From NCBI RefSeq assembly GCF_023197165.1, contig NZ_JALPRD010000009.1, forward strand, positions 124,001-188,000: a DNA stretch of 64,000 bases, read 5' to 3'. The notes below the pieces were generated by a model that did no database searches, was not told where the DNA came from, and saw only the letters and a list, made by a program, of their open reading frames with translations. A program made the translations under genes and the position numbers. This stretch comes from Sphingopyxis sp. MSC1_008. GTDB taxonomy: Bacteria > Pseudomonadota > Alphaproteobacteria > Sphingomonadales > Sphingomonadaceae. This document shows, one piece after another, positions 26,296 to 34,838 of the stretch. Position 1 is the first letter of the stretch, and each line of letters starts with the position of its first letter.

Positions 26296-26904
26296 ATGGC
26301 AACGGTGAAAGAGAGAACGGACGAGTGGCTTCGCGATGCGCATGCCGCCGAAGCGCAGGCCGGAACAATGCTGCGCGGTACGGCAGGGCGCAACGAGGAC
26401 TATCCCGATTTCAGCCGCCGGCTCCTGGAGCAGGCAGAACTCTGCGACAGCCATGCCAGGGCGATCGATCAATGCCTTTCCGAACGCGGTACAAGCACAT
26501 CGCTGATCAAGGACACAACCGGCCAAATCACCGCCCTTGGACAAAGCCTGAGCGGAACAATTCTCGGCGATGAGGTCGTGAAAGCGGCGCTGGCAACGAG
26601 CACGTTTGCGCGGATGCAGGCATCATCGTCACGGATTCTCGTCGCGGCTGCGGAGGAGGAAGGTGATAGCGCGACTGCGCAAGTTTGCCAGGAAATGGCG
26701 AACGCCAGCGAGCGTTTCGCTGTCGATCTCGACGATATGCTCCCTAGTCTTACCGTGGAATATCTCTCGCGTGAAACCGAAGGCGAAACGGCTGAGCTCG
26801 GCGGTCGAGGCGGGGATACCGGATTCCGAGGCGGGGATACCGGATTCACCGGCGACTCGCTGGCGACGACCGACGCTGCGCCATCGCGTGATCCGAGTGG
26901 CTAA
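26296..26904 (+). CDS. DUF892 ferritin-like protein (YciE/YciF type)
   Basis: A 202-residue protein. The helical core (about 1-165) matches DUF892, the YciE/YciF family of ferritin-like four-helix bundles induced by osmotic or general stress; DYPDFSRRLLEQAELCDSHA and SSSRILVAAAEEEGD are typical helices. A loop-rich tail (about 165-202) contains a 7-residue tandem repeat, RGGDTGF twice. Metal-binding Glu/His pairs are plausible but not certain by eye. AGGAGG lies five bases before ATG at 26296; the ATG three bases earlier is too close to it. A strong terminator follows at 26921. Confidence 0.85.
   Translation: MATVKERTDEWLRDAHAAEAQAGTMLRGTAGRNEDYPDFSRRLLEQAELCDSHARAIDQCLSERGTSTSLIKDTTGQITALGQSLSGTILGDEVVKAALATSTFARMQASSSRILVAAAEEEGDSATAQVCQEMANASERFAVDLDDMLPSLTVEYLSRETEGETAELGGRGGDTGFRGGDTGFTGDSLATTDAAPSRDPSG
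26806..26847 (+). repeat. 21-bp perfect tandem duplication inside the DUF892 gene
   Basis: Two identical 21-base units (26806-26826 and 26827-26847) each encode seven residues, RGGDTGF. The unit is a multiple of three, so the frame is kept. It sits in the disordered C-terminal tail and looks like a recent slippage duplication. Confidence 0.9.
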
Positions 26905-26920
26905 CATGTCTCCTCCTGGC

Positions 26921-26960
26921 GAGCCGCCCTCTAGCCCCCTCCGGGCGGCTCTCGCCTTTT
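26921..26960 (+). terminator. Rho-independent terminator after the DUF892 gene
   Basis: GAGCCGCCC (26921-26929) pairs perfectly with GGGCGGCTC (26943-26951) across a 13-base loop, followed by TCGCCTTTT. It lies 17 bases after the DUF892 stop. Confidence 0.75.
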
Positions 26961-27166
26961 CCGCTCAAGCAGCAGACGCCTCAGAAAAGAGTCCTACACG
27001 GATAAAGTCGAGGCGGCTTTTGCAAACTCACGAGGCCATTTTTGGCCATGCTGCGTGAGCGCCTCGTCCACACCGGAGCGCGCCCAAGCGGACGAGCAGA
27101 TATTTACAACCTCACCGCCTGCCCGCTGGCTCGGCTCGGCGAGGCGGGCCTGGAAAGGATTGCCGC

Positions 27167-29392
27167 ATGACGTCGAGTGCGCTGAGCAAGCATGTCCCGG
27201 CCGTTACGCCCTATCTCCTTACACTGCGCGATCAGCTCGCCTCGGCACGCGGCAAGGCCCCGGCAAGTTTCGTTGTCGGGGAACTTACGGCCGAGCTGCG
27301 GCTGCTCGGGACCGCGTTGTGGCTCATAGTTCGACGCGCACGCAAGGGCGGAGTTGCGCTCCGGGCGATGCATTGGACGGGCGATTCCAAGATCGAGTTT
27401 CAAGACCCTGATCCCGGTGACATCGCCCGTATCGTGGTCACTAGCTCGCTCGGCGAGCATCGGATATCGGTCCGCACAGGCGCTCGCACCCTTCCCTATT
27501 TCCGTGTCATCACGCGTTTCATCCCGGCTGCGCCGACGCAATTGCCGTTCGTGCCGCGCGACCTGTTTCCGCTCGATGCGAATGATGATCCAATCGGCGC
27601 GATTGGAGAGGTCAACGCCGTACAACGAGGCATCAACGCGGGTCTTCTCTATTTCCATATTAAAGACCCGGACGCGGGCACTATTTTCTATTTCCAGAAT
27701 CTGACCGCGCTCAACGATTATTGCCGGGCCACCGGGACAACGCCAAAAGACAGCGTCGGCGGGGCCTGGCCCGAACTCGGCTTTCTCCTTCCGACGCCTG
27801 ACGTGCTCGAGGAAAAGGACGTCAAGCCGCTCGCGGCCGGTAAGGAAGTCACCCTCTCCGATGCGACAATCCTTTTCCGCCCCGACGGACCCAGCGACGA
27901 GCGCGACCGCGCGCGCCATTTTCTGCAAATGCTGGGCGGCGCCTATCAGCTTCTCGACCTTCCCGACACTGAGTATCGCGATTGGGTGGCGCGGGCGCAG
28001 GCGACGCTACGCGATCTCGATGGCGCTCCCGAAGCCACGATCCGCCACTATGGGCACCGTTATATTCATCCGTACACTGCGGCCGAATATCCCGACATCA
28101 TGGTGCAGATGTCGCTCGTCCAGGCGATCCACGAATGGGGGCGTTGGACCGGCGAAGCGCATCCGCTCGAAGACGAGTTCAAGTCGGGACTCTCGCGCTT
28201 CTACGACCATGAGCTGGAGACGCTCCGGCGTTATCTTCCTAATGTCGGCGACGACAAGGACGCCGACGCGGTCGACAGCTGGTATCTCTATCACCCGCTG
28301 CTCAACCTTGGAAAACTTGCGCTCAATGGCGACCGGCAGGCGAAGGCACTCTTCCTGAAGTCGCTCGATTACGGAATTCGCGCCGCACACCATTTCGGTT
28401 ATAAATGGCCGATCCAGTACAAGGTCACGGATTTCTCGGTGATCACCGAAACGGCAGGCGCCGATGGACGCGGCCAGACCGACGTCGGCGGCATCTATGC
28501 CTGGGTGATGCTCGAGGCATATCAACTCACGGACGACAAGCGCTATCTCGATGAAGCACGCGCAGCCATCGACGCCGCCATCGGCCTCGGGTTCGATCTT
28601 AACTACCAGGCCAATCTGACCGCATGGGGAGCCGCGGCGTGCATGCGACTGTGGCGGATCACCAACCGCGACGTCTATCTCGAACAGAGCTATGTCTATC
28701 TCGCGAGCTTCTTCCACAATAGCGAAATCTGGGAAAGCCGGCTCGGCCATGCCGTGCATTATCGCAATTTCCTGGCCGTCACGGCGCTTCAAGACGCGCC
28801 CTACATGGCCATCTATGAATGTTTCGACAGCTTTGCGGCATTCGAACATTACCTCGACGACAGCGGCCCAGATCTCGAACCGGCGGCGCGGATGCTCATC
28901 TCCGAATATTGCAAATATGCGCTCGATCGCGCCTGGTTTTATTATCCAGACGCGCTTCCCGCGGAAGCGATCGCCGAGGAGCAACGAGAGAATAACGGCC
29001 ATGTTGATCGCAATCTCTCGTTCCCGCTGGAGGATCTCTACCCCGACGGCCAGCCAGCGGGCCAGGTGGGCCAGGAAATCTATGGTGCCGGGGCCGCGAT
29101 GATCTTCGCGTCGCGCGCCTTCCACCATGTCGAAGATGCTCCCTTCCTGCTTTACTGCGATCATTTCGTGCGCGCCATCGAGCGAACCGACGACCGGACG
29201 GTCACGCTAACGCTCGATGGCGGCGAGACGTGCAGCGCGCGCCTAAGCTTCGTGCGACAAAAGCGCCGCAAATTGACCGGGACGCGAGTTGCGACCGCCG
29301 ACGGAGACATGCTGCGTCCGCAACAGGTGAGCGACGACCGGATCGATTATCGCGTGCCCGCGAACGGCCGCCTTCTGCTGAATTGGGAATGA
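27167..29392 (+). CDS. Large helical-barrel (six-hairpin glycosidase-like) protein
   Basis: A 741-residue cytoplasmic protein with no signal peptide. Residues 1-240 look beta-rich. Residues about 300-660 show repeated helix pairs rich in Trp/Tyr/His (YGHRYIHPYTAAEYPDIMVQ, VDSWYLYHPLLNLGKLALNG, VGGIYAWVMLEAYQL, LGHAVHYRNFLAVTAL) as in (alpha/alpha)6 barrels of glycosidases and lyases. A beta domain closes the protein. I cannot place it in a GH family with confidence; a role on an oligosaccharide is inferred. It is followed after 12 bases by a 74-residue gene and is probably co-transcribed. Confidence 0.7.
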   Translation: MTSSALSKHVPAVTPYLLTLRDQLASARGKAPASFVVGELTAELRLLGTALWLIVRRARKGGVALRAMHWTGDSKIEFQDPDPGDIARIVVTSSLGEHRISVRTGARTLPYFRVITRFIPAAPTQLPFVPRDLFPLDANDDPIGAIGEVNAVQRGINAGLLYFHIKDPDAGTIFYFQNLTALNDYCRATGTTPKDSVGGAWPELGFLLPTPDVLEEKDVKPLAAGKEVTLSDATILFRPDGPSDERDRARHFLQMLGGAYQLLDLPDTEYRDWVARAQATLRDLDGAPEATIRHYGHRYIHPYTAAEYPDIMVQMSLVQAIHEWGRWTGEAHPLEDEFKSGLSRFYDHELETLRRYLPNVGDDKDADAVDSWYLYHPLLNLGKLALNGDRQAKALFLKSLDYGIRAAHHFGYKWPIQYKVTDFSVITETAGADGRGQTDVGGIYAWVMLEAYQLTDDKRYLDEARAAIDAAIGLGFDLNYQANLTAWGAAACMRLWRITNRDVYLEQSYVYLASFFHNSEIWESRLGHAVHYRNFLAVTALQDAPYMAIYECFDSFAAFEHYLDDSGPDLEPAARMLISEYCKYALDRAWFYYPDALPAEAIAEEQRENNGHVDRNLSFPLEDLYPDGQPAGQVGQEIYGAGAAMIFASRAFHHVEDAPFLLYCDHFVRAIERTDDRTVTLTLDGGETCSARLSFVRQKRRKLTGTRVATADGDMLRPQQVSDDRIDYRVPANGRLLLNWE

Positions 29393-29404
29393 CGGAAACC
29401 GGTC

Positions 29405-29629
29405 ATGCTTCAATATCTGGGACGGCTTCTGACGAGCAGGCGCAGCGATCCGCCGCGCGTCCGTTATCTCAGTAAGGCCGAAGCCGAACCTGCATGGCGT
29501 GACGGACACCTCCTGGCGGTCGATCCGCAGGGTGCGACCTTCGAGACGAGGATTGGCGGTGAACCTGTCGCGGAATGCCTGCCGTGGGGATCGATCGGCG
29601 CCGTGCACGTGCCGCTTACATTCGAATAG
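29405..29629 (+). CDS. Small hypothetical protein
   Basis: A 74-residue protein starting 12 bases after the helical-barrel gene. It has a basic N terminus (MLQYLGRLLTSRRSDPPRVR) and a mixed strand region (LLAVDPQGATFETRIGGEPV). No family is recognised. The close spacing and even codon use support it as a real gene in the same operon. Confidence 0.6.
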   Translation: MLQYLGRLLTSRRSDPPRVRYLSKAEAEPAWRDGHLLAVDPQGATFETRIGGEPVAECLPWGSIGAVHVPLTFE

Positions 29630-29774
29630 TCGAGTTGCCGCCGCTGCCCTTTGGTCCACGGCGCGAAGTTATAAACCTGTGATAAGGAAGGCACGAAAGT
29701 TCGCCTCTGACGTCCCTATTCACCGCAACCTTGGCGCCGGCCGGTTGTTGCTTTGCTTGAAGAGGAGCAAAGCC

Positions 29775-30038
29775 ATGGCGACAACTACGGGAAAAATTAT
29801 GGGCTTGATGACGCTGGGGGCGCTATTCTGGTTTACCCGCCGGCCGTCGGTCCCCGAACCCCAAAAGAGCGAAGGGCATGCTGCGGCCTTCGCCGACAAC
29901 GAGACCGAGCCCGAGGCATTCGACCAAACGCGGAGCGCCGGGCCGGAGGGGATGCGCGACGAGACGCGGCGCGACTGGGACCGCGTCGATCAGGCTGTCG
30001 ACGAATCCTTCCCGGCAAGCGATCCTCCTTCCTATTAA
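29775..30038 (+). CDS. Small membrane-anchored protein with SFPASDPPS tail
   Basis: An 87-residue protein. Residues about 6-22 (GKIMGLMTLGALFWFTR) form a membrane segment. The acidic C terminus ends DQAVDESFPASDPPSY, a tail recurrent in small proteobacterial proteins of unknown function. GAGGAG lies about seven bases before the ATG. The next gene starts ten bases after its stop. Confidence 0.72.
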   Translation: MATTTGKIMGLMTLGALFWFTRRPSVPEPQKSEGHAAAFADNETEPEAFDQTRSAGPEGMRDETRRDWDRVDQAVDESFPASDPPSY

Positions 30039-30048
30039 GGTGCGGACA

Positions 30049-30447
30049 ATGGCATCCGGTTTCTCGTCTTTTGGCTCCAACTCTGCTGATGCAGCAGCGA
30101 GCGATACCGCTGCATCGGCGTCGCGGCGGACGTACACGCTGTGTTACGAAGACGATGCCGTCGGTATCGGAAAGCGGGTGGAATTCGAGGCGACGAACGC
30201 CGCTGTGGCGCTCGAGATAGCGCTCGGTGAAGCCGACGGACGTCGCGCCTTGCTCCTTGAGAGCGGCCGCCCGCTCTGCCGACTTCAAAAGGCCGCTCCG
30301 GGCGACGCAACCTTCTGGATCGTCGCAGCCGACGTCCCGCGTCCCAATGCAGATACCCGAGGTTCACGGGTAGCTATGCTTGACGGCTCTTCCCGCGTTG
30401 AGGAAAAGGCCGACCTCTGCACACGAACCCGCCTCCAAGGCGTGTAG
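30049..30447 (+). CDS. Hypothetical protein
   Basis: A 132-residue protein. After a Ser/Ala-rich leader, residues about 27-100 form an alpha/beta module (YTLCYEDDAVGIGKRVEFEA, then AAVALEIALGEADGRRALLL and a WIVAADVP strand). Similar proteins, built around a LEIALGEADGR-type helix, are common in sphingomonads, but I know no function. It overlaps nothing and follows the SFPASDPPS gene by ten bases with AAGGTG as a plausible ribosome binding site. Confidence 0.65.
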   Translation: MASGFSSFGSNSADAAASDTAASASRRTYTLCYEDDAVGIGKRVEFEATNAAVALEIALGEADGRRALLLESGRPLCRLQKAAPGDATFWIVAADVPRPNADTRGSRVAMLDGSSRVEEKADLCTRTRLQGV

Positions 30448-30513
30448 GTCGCCCTCTGAGCGCCGGAGAAAGTGGTCCAACTCAGTTCAACTATGCCGGA
30501 CCGATCGACTGAC

Positions 30514-31470
30514 TCAGCGGCGCGGCCGCGCGCCGTTCGCAACCGGTGTATCCTCGGTCACTACATGATGCTCCTGCTCGCGCAGCCAGTTATGAAGGCG
30601 CGTGGCTGCCATCGCACCCTGCCCGGTCGCGACGCTGATCTGGTCGAGGCCGGTCAGAACGTCACCCGCGGCAAAAAGCCCGGGACGCAGCGCCTCGCCA
30701 AAGGCGCTCGCTACAAGTCCGCCCTCCGCGTCGGGCGCGATGCCCAGCTGCTCGGCGAGTTCGGTTCGCGGCCGCGAACCCAGGGCGGGATAGAGGATAT
30801 CGTAGCGGCGCGGCACCGTCTCGCCGTCGAGCGTGAGTGCGATCGACTGCCCCGCGTGCCCGATCGCCACAATCTTTCGTTCCAGAACGGCGACGTTGCT
30901 CGCTGAGAGGTCGGCGCGTTGATGCGCCGTCAGGGCGACACGCTCCTTCGGAATGAGCGTCACCGCATCGGAATATTGCCTGAGAAACATCGCCTCGGCA
31001 GCACCATGCAGGTCGGAGCCGAGGACCGCGATCGCGGCGCCTTGCTGCTCATAGCCGTCGCAGATCGGGCAATAGCGCAGCACCCCGGCGCGCACTGCGG
31101 CGTCATGGTCGCCTTCGTCGAGCGTGACGGTTCGGGTGTCGACGCCGGTCGCAAGGATGGCGCCGCGAGCCGACACCGTCTCGCCGGTGTCCAACATCGC
31201 ATCATAGCCGCCCTGCTCGCGAGCGGACAGCCTGGTCACGCGTCCTTTCTCTATGGTCGCGCCATAGCGCTCGGCATGTTCGGTCATCCTGGCGATCAGC
31301 TCGGCGCCCGCGATGCCACCAGGAAAACCGGGAACATTGTGCGCAAGTGGCGCCAGCAACGCGCGCGAACGCAGATCATGAATGACGCGCACGCGGCGCC
31401 GATAACGCGCGAGGTAAAGCGCGGCAGTCAGGCCTGCTGGGCCGCCGCCGACGACGAGAACATCTTCCAT
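30514..31470 (-). CDS. Thioredoxin reductase-like NAD(P)/FAD oxidoreductase
   Basis: A 318-residue flavoprotein. FAD binding is at VLVVGGGPAGLTAALYLAR, the redox disulfide C-P-I-C is at residues 134-137 (YCPICDGYE) and the NADPH domain follows (IAVLGSDLHGAAEAMFL). GLFAAGDVLTGLDQISVATG closes the FAD fold. Standard TrxB has CATC; CPIC is the variant found in a side group that includes AhpF-like and uncharacterised enzymes. The partner thioredoxin is unknown. ATG at 31470 is preceded by GGAG. Confidence 0.88.
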   Translation of the reverse strand: MEDVLVVGGGPAGLTAALYLARYRRRVRVIHDLRSRALLAPLAHNVPGFPGGIAGAELIARMTEHAERYGATIEKGRVTRLSAREQGGYDAMLDTGETVSARGAILATGVDTRTVTLDEGDHDAAVRAGVLRYCPICDGYEQQGAAIAVLGSDLHGAAEAMFLRQYSDAVTLIPKERVALTAHQRADLSASNVAVLERKIVAIGHAGQSIALTLDGETVPRRYDILYPALGSRPRTELAEQLGIAPDAEGGLVASAFGEALRPGLFAAGDVLTGLDQISVATGQGAMAATRLHNWLREQEHHVVTEDTPVANGARPRR

Positions 31471-31554
31471 GGTTTCTCCAGTCGTCCTCGCCGAAAAGCC
31501 GGACAGCGCGAGCATGGCATGGCCCGGCTTTGCACCTACCAGATTTTTATTCCG

Positions 31555-31854
31555 TCAGCGATCCTGCCGGTCCATGTCGTTGCCGCCCTGCTGGCCTTGC
31601 CCGGGCTGCGTTCCCGGCTGCTGCTGGCCGGGCTGCCCCATCACGCCGTCGCGCTGCTCTTGCTGGCGGCGCTCGCGATCCTGCTGCTCCTGCTGGCGCC
31701 GCTGATCGTCCTGCTGGTCTTGCTCACGGCGTTCGCCGTCCTGTTGTTCCGGCTGACCGCGGCCGCCGCCCTGGCCGCCTTGCTGGCCTCCACCCTGCTG
31801 GGTGCCGCCGAGCCCGCTGGCGTCCTGCGGATTGCCTTGTTCATTCTGTGCCAT
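31555..31854 (-). CDS. Gln/Gly/Arg-rich disordered protein
   Basis: A 99-residue, almost entirely polar protein (MAQNEQGNPQDASGLGG, then runs of QQ, QGG, ERR and QQEQ). Low complexity predicts disorder, and such hydrophilic proteins often act as desiccation or osmotic protectants, though none is named here. The start may be 31854 or 31863; both lie close to GAGAGG. An EcfG-type promoter match sits 35 bases upstream. Confidence 0.65.
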   Translation of the reverse strand: MAQNEQGNPQDASGLGGTQQGGGQQGGQGGGRGQPEQQDGERREQDQQDDQRRQQEQQDRERRQQEQRDGVMGQPGQQQPGTQPGQGQQGGNDMDRQDR

Positions 31855-31897
31855 TGGTGACATCCTCTCATGCTGCCCGGGGGATGGACCTGAAAAA

Positions 31898-31923
31898 GAC
31901 GCCGGCCGGGCGGGCGTCGTTCC
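31898..31923 (-). promoter_or_regulatory. EcfG-type promoter of the Gln-rich gene
   Basis: On the minus strand GGAAC (31923-31919), 17 bases and CGTC (31901-31898), with a T-rich continuation after the -10. The -10 box is 34 bases from ATG 31863 and 43 from ATG 31854. Confidence 0.5.
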
Positions 31924-31944
31924 GTGGCCGGGACAGCTCTTAAC

Positions 31945-31963
31945 CGCGATCAATATGATCGCG
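31945..31963. promoter_or_regulatory. 7-bp inverted repeat in the divergent region
   Basis: CGCGATC-AATAT-GATCGCG is a perfect dyad with a 5-base centre, about 20 bases upstream of the minus-strand GGAAC element. It may be a repressor or activator site. Confidence 0.35.
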
Positions 31964-32225
31964 CGGCGGGTACCGGGCCGGGCGGCGTGGCCTTAGCGGC
32001 CCAGAGGCTCGAACTTGCGCTTTTCTGCGATCATACTGACAAGCGCGGCGAGGACGCCGGGCGAATGGCACCCCGCCGCTGGGCGCAAGGCATTCCGCCG
32101 GAATATGCGTCCTCCCCGCCTCCCTGGTCGCGTAGGGCGCGGGGCTTGGACCGCACAGCCGGATGACCCGCGGCCAATTCCTGACGCAGGTTAAGGAGAT
32201 ATCGGCAACGCCCCTGTGCGCGGCG

Positions 32226-32250
32226 GGAACCCCGGCCACCGTCTGTCGGT
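32226..32250 (+). promoter_or_regulatory. Weak EcfG-type promoter ahead of the 32282 operon
   Basis: GGAAC (32226-32230) is followed by CGGT after 16 bases, or GGTT after 17. The -10 region is 31 bases from the ATG at 32282. The -10 is less like the consensus than the CGTC/CGTT sites. Confidence 0.35.
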
Positions 32251-32281
32251 TTCGAGACCCGGGGGCAGAAGGAGATACGTC

Positions 32282-32578
32282 ATGCCCCGCGGCGACAAGT
32301 CGAGCTACACCGACAAGCAGAAGCGCAAGGCCGAGCATATCGAGGAAGGATATGAGGATCGCGGCGTCGGGAAGGACGAGGCCGAGCGCCGGGCCTGGGC
32401 GACGGTAAACAAGGAATCGGGCGGCGGGAAGAAATCGGGTTCGGGACGCGGCAAGAAAGAAAACCACGCCTCGTCGCGCAAGGGGGGCCGGAAGGGTGGC
32501 GCCAGCCAGAGCGCCGAACAACGCTCCGCCGCGGCGAAAAAGGGCTGGGAGACCCGTCGGCGGCGCGCAAGCAGCTAG
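32282..32578 (+). CDS. Basic KQKRKAEHIEEGYE-type stress protein (annotated elsewhere as plasmid stabilization protein)
   Basis: A 98-residue very basic protein. The N-terminal 45 residues (YTDKQKRKAEHIEEGYE, then AERRAWATVNKE) form the conserved core of a widespread small family often labelled plasmid stabilization protein, although no toxin-antitoxin role is shown. The C-terminal half is Gly/Lys/Ser-rich and resembles a nucleic-acid-binding tail ending in TRRRRASS. AAGGAG lies eight bases before the ATG. Position ahead of the SDR-hemerythrin-Crp genes suggests it is the first gene of that operon. Confidence 0.8.
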   Translation: MPRGDKSSYTDKQKRKAEHIEEGYEDRGVGKDEAERRAWATVNKESGGGKKSGSGRGKKENHASSRKGGRKGGASQSAEQRSAAAKKGWETRRRRASS

Positions 32579-32656
32579 GAAGCTGCCGGAAGGCCATTTC
32601 CAGCCTATTTCCGCGCTCCGGGACGGGGCGCTCACTCAAGCAATAGCGAGCGAGCA

Positions 32657-33412
32657 ATGATTGACGAAGAAGACGCGCATACCGAGCAACCCGAACTCAA
32701 GGGACGACGTGCCATTATTACGGGCGGGACGACCGGGATAGGCCGCGCCATCGCGGTGCTCCTCGCAAGCTATGGAGTGAAGGTCTTCGTCTGCGGCCGC
32801 ACCCCCGAACATCTGGATGACGCGCTGCAGCGGATCAGCGAAGTCGGCGAAGGCGACGGCATCAACGTCGATCTGTCGATCGCCGAGGATGTCGATCGCT
32901 TTTTCGACGCCGCGAGAGCCTATCTCGGCGAGATCGATATCGCGGTGATCAACGCCGCGGTCCCGGCGGCCGCGCTCGCCGACGCTGGCGAGAGCGAAGC
33001 CCGCTATCAGCTCGAGACCGACCTCACCGCCTATCTCATCTGCGCCCAGGAGGCGGCGCGCTGCATGAATGCAGGAAGCGACATCATCTTCATCGGGTCG
33101 ATGTCGGCGGTCTCGAAAGGCCCCGGCAGTTCGATCTATGTCGCGGCGAAAGCGGGCATTCAGGGGTTCGTCCCGTCGTTCCGCAAGGAGCTCGCCGAGC
33201 AGGATATCAAGGTGGGACTGATCGAACCGGGTTTTACCGGCGCTGATTTCCAATATCCGGAATTTCCGCCCGAAAAACAGCGCGAGCTCATCAACAAGCA
33301 TCAGATGCTGCGCGCGGAAGATATCGCGGCATCGGTCCACTTCATGCTCGCGCAGCCGCGGCGAACCGCCGTCTCGCTCATGCGCGTTGAAACTCGGCTC
33401 AAGCATCCCTGA
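32657..33412 (+). CDS. SDR family oxidoreductase
   Basis: A 251-residue short-chain dehydrogenase with TGGTTGIG, the loop FVCGRTPEH, catalytic Ser in FIGSMSAVSKG and Y-x3-K in IYVAAKAG. The third member of the paralogue set with 14930 and 24471; here the tail is shorter (RVETRLKHP). The substrate is unknown. It starts 78 bases after the basic-protein gene and is followed after 22 bases by the hemerythrin gene. Confidence 0.83.
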   Translation: MIDEEDAHTEQPELKGRRAIITGGTTGIGRAIAVLLASYGVKVFVCGRTPEHLDDALQRISEVGEGDGINVDLSIAEDVDRFFDAARAYLGEIDIAVINAAVPAAALADAGESEARYQLETDLTAYLICAQEAARCMNAGSDIIFIGSMSAVSKGPGSSIYVAAKAGIQGFVPSFRKELAEQDIKVGLIEPGFTGADFQYPEFPPEKQRELINKHQMLRAEDIAASVHFMLAQPRRTAVSLMRVETRLKHP

Positions 33413-33434
33413 AGCAACTGGAAGGATAATCCCC

Positions 33435-34007
33435 ATGGCCACCAGCTTTTCGCCCGATCAGCTTCTCAAGAGCCCGGCGGGCCTGCTCGGCGCCGCCGCG
33501 GCAGGTTTCGCAGTTGGCATCGCCGCCAATTTCGGCCGCAAGGCGATCGTCCAGGGCCTGACGGCGGCGCAGGGCGATTGGGACGAAGGATTGAAGACCG
33601 AGCACCGGATGACGCTGAAAATCTTCGACGCGATCGAAAAAACCGAAGCGCGGCAGAAGAAAAAGCGCGCGGCGCTCCTCGTCCAGCTCCAGCATGCACT
33701 CGCCAAGCATGCGTTCGAAGAGGAGAATGTCGTTTATCCCGCTATGCGCGATCATGGACAGGTCGAAGAAGCCGACCGGCTCGTTCACGATCATGGTTAT
33801 GTGAAGCAATATCTGTTCGACCTCTCCGAAATGTCGCCCGGAAATCCGGACTGGATCAAGAAGGTCGGCGCCTTTCGAAGCGAAATCGAGGAACATATTC
33901 GGGTCGAAGAGGAGGAGCTGTTTCCGAAGCTTCGCAAAGCGCTCGGAGACGAAGGCAATGCCCATGTCACCGCTGTAATGAACAAGGCCGGTTTTGCCGC
34001 CGCATAG
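33435..34007 (+). CDS. Hemerythrin (HHE) domain protein
   Basis: A 190-residue protein. After a Gly/Ala-rich N terminus (possible membrane-associated segment at about 10-35), residues about 50-180 form a four-helix HHE bundle. The expected His and Glu ligands are visible in the order EHRMTL, KHAFEEENVVYP, VHDHGYV and EEHIRVEEEELFP. Bacterial HHE proteins bind a di-iron centre and sense or carry O2 or NO, or repair iron-sulfur clusters. It precedes a Crp/Fnr gene by 40 bases, which is compatible with redox sensing. Confidence 0.85.
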   Translation: MATSFSPDQLLKSPAGLLGAAAAGFAVGIAANFGRKAIVQGLTAAQGDWDEGLKTEHRMTLKIFDAIEKTEARQKKKRAALLVQLQHALAKHAFEEENVVYPAMRDHGQVEEADRLVHDHGYVKQYLFDLSEMSPGNPDWIKKVGAFRSEIEEHIRVEEEELFPKLRKALGDEGNAHVTAVMNKAGFAAA

Positions 34008-34047
34008 GGGCGCCGGCGCTCCCGGCCCGCATGGAAAGAAGGATGGG

Positions 34048-34815
34048 ATGACCGAGCGAGGACCGACGTTACCCTGTGCGAGTCCGGCTCCCGGGACCAA
34101 GCTCGACATTTTCGTGCGCAAGCTGCTTGCCTATAGCCGACTTTCGACGGCGGACCAGGGCGAGCTGCTTGCACTGCCCTACCAGTATCGCGAGCTCGGT
34201 CCCAATATGACGATCCTGCGCGAAGGAGACCATTCGCAGATTTGCCCGATCTTGCTTTCGGGTTTCGCATTTCGCTACAAGCTCGCGGCCGATGGCGGCC
34301 GCCAGATCGTGGCACTGCGTATCCCGGGCGATCCGCTCGATTTCCAGTCGCTGTATCTCCACACGGTCGACCACCACATGCAGTCGCTCACCCCGGTCGA
34401 GCTCGCGCTCGTTCCGCTGGCAGCGCTCGAGAGACTGGCCGAGACGCGCCGTTCGATCGCGCGGGCGATATTGGTCGATATCCTCGTCGAAGGCTCGATC
34501 GGACGTGAGTGGCAGCTCAATGTCGGGCGGCGCCACGCGCTGCCCCGCCTCGCACACTTCCTCTGCGAGCTCGCCTATCGGCTGCAAGTCATCGATCCGG
34601 GCGCCGACGAAGGGATTGACGTACCCCTCACGCAGGAGCAGCTCGCCGACATTCTCGGACTGACTCCGGTCCACGTCAATCGCACGCTCAAAACGCTTGA
34701 AGAAGCGGGCGCGGTCATCCGGAGCGGGCGAAGACTGCGCACGGGCGCCATCGGCGTCCTTGCCCGCTTCGCCGACTTCACGCCGCTCTATCTCCACCGC
34801 GACAACGCCGCATAG
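34048..34815 (+). CDS. Crp/Fnr family transcriptional regulator
   Basis: A 255-residue regulator with a cyclic-nucleotide-type barrel (about 25-140; IPGDPLDFQSLYLH) and HTH (about 190-230; LTQEQLADILGLTPVHVNRT). No N-terminal Fe-S cysteines. ATG at 34048 is preceded by AAGGA. It lies between the hemerythrin gene and a DUF6894 gene, with gaps of 40 and 23 bases, and so belongs to the 32282-35090 operon. Confidence 0.88.
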   Translation: MTERGPTLPCASPAPGTKLDIFVRKLLAYSRLSTADQGELLALPYQYRELGPNMTILREGDHSQICPILLSGFAFRYKLAADGGRQIVALRIPGDPLDFQSLYLHTVDHHMQSLTPVELALVPLAALERLAETRRSIARAILVDILVEGSIGREWQLNVGRRHALPRLAHFLCELAYRLQVIDPGADEGIDVPLTQEQLADILGLTPVHVNRTLKTLEEAGAVIRSGRRLRTGAIGVLARFADFTPLYLHRDNAA

Positions 34816-34838
34816 ACGCTCAAGACCGGAGACCTGCG

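Larger units (their letters stand above)
31855..32281. other. Divergent intergenic region with two stress-type promoter matches
   Basis: This region of about 427 bases lies between the Gln-rich gene and the gene at 32282. It holds GGAAC-type promoter matches facing both ways (31898-31923 minus; 32226-32250 plus) and a dyad at 31945-31963. The remaining open frames have no family features. Confidence 0.55.

Noticed and set aside
28007..29164. Minus-strand open frame of 385 codons
   Set aside because: Antisense shadow of the helical-barrel gene; no recognisable domain.
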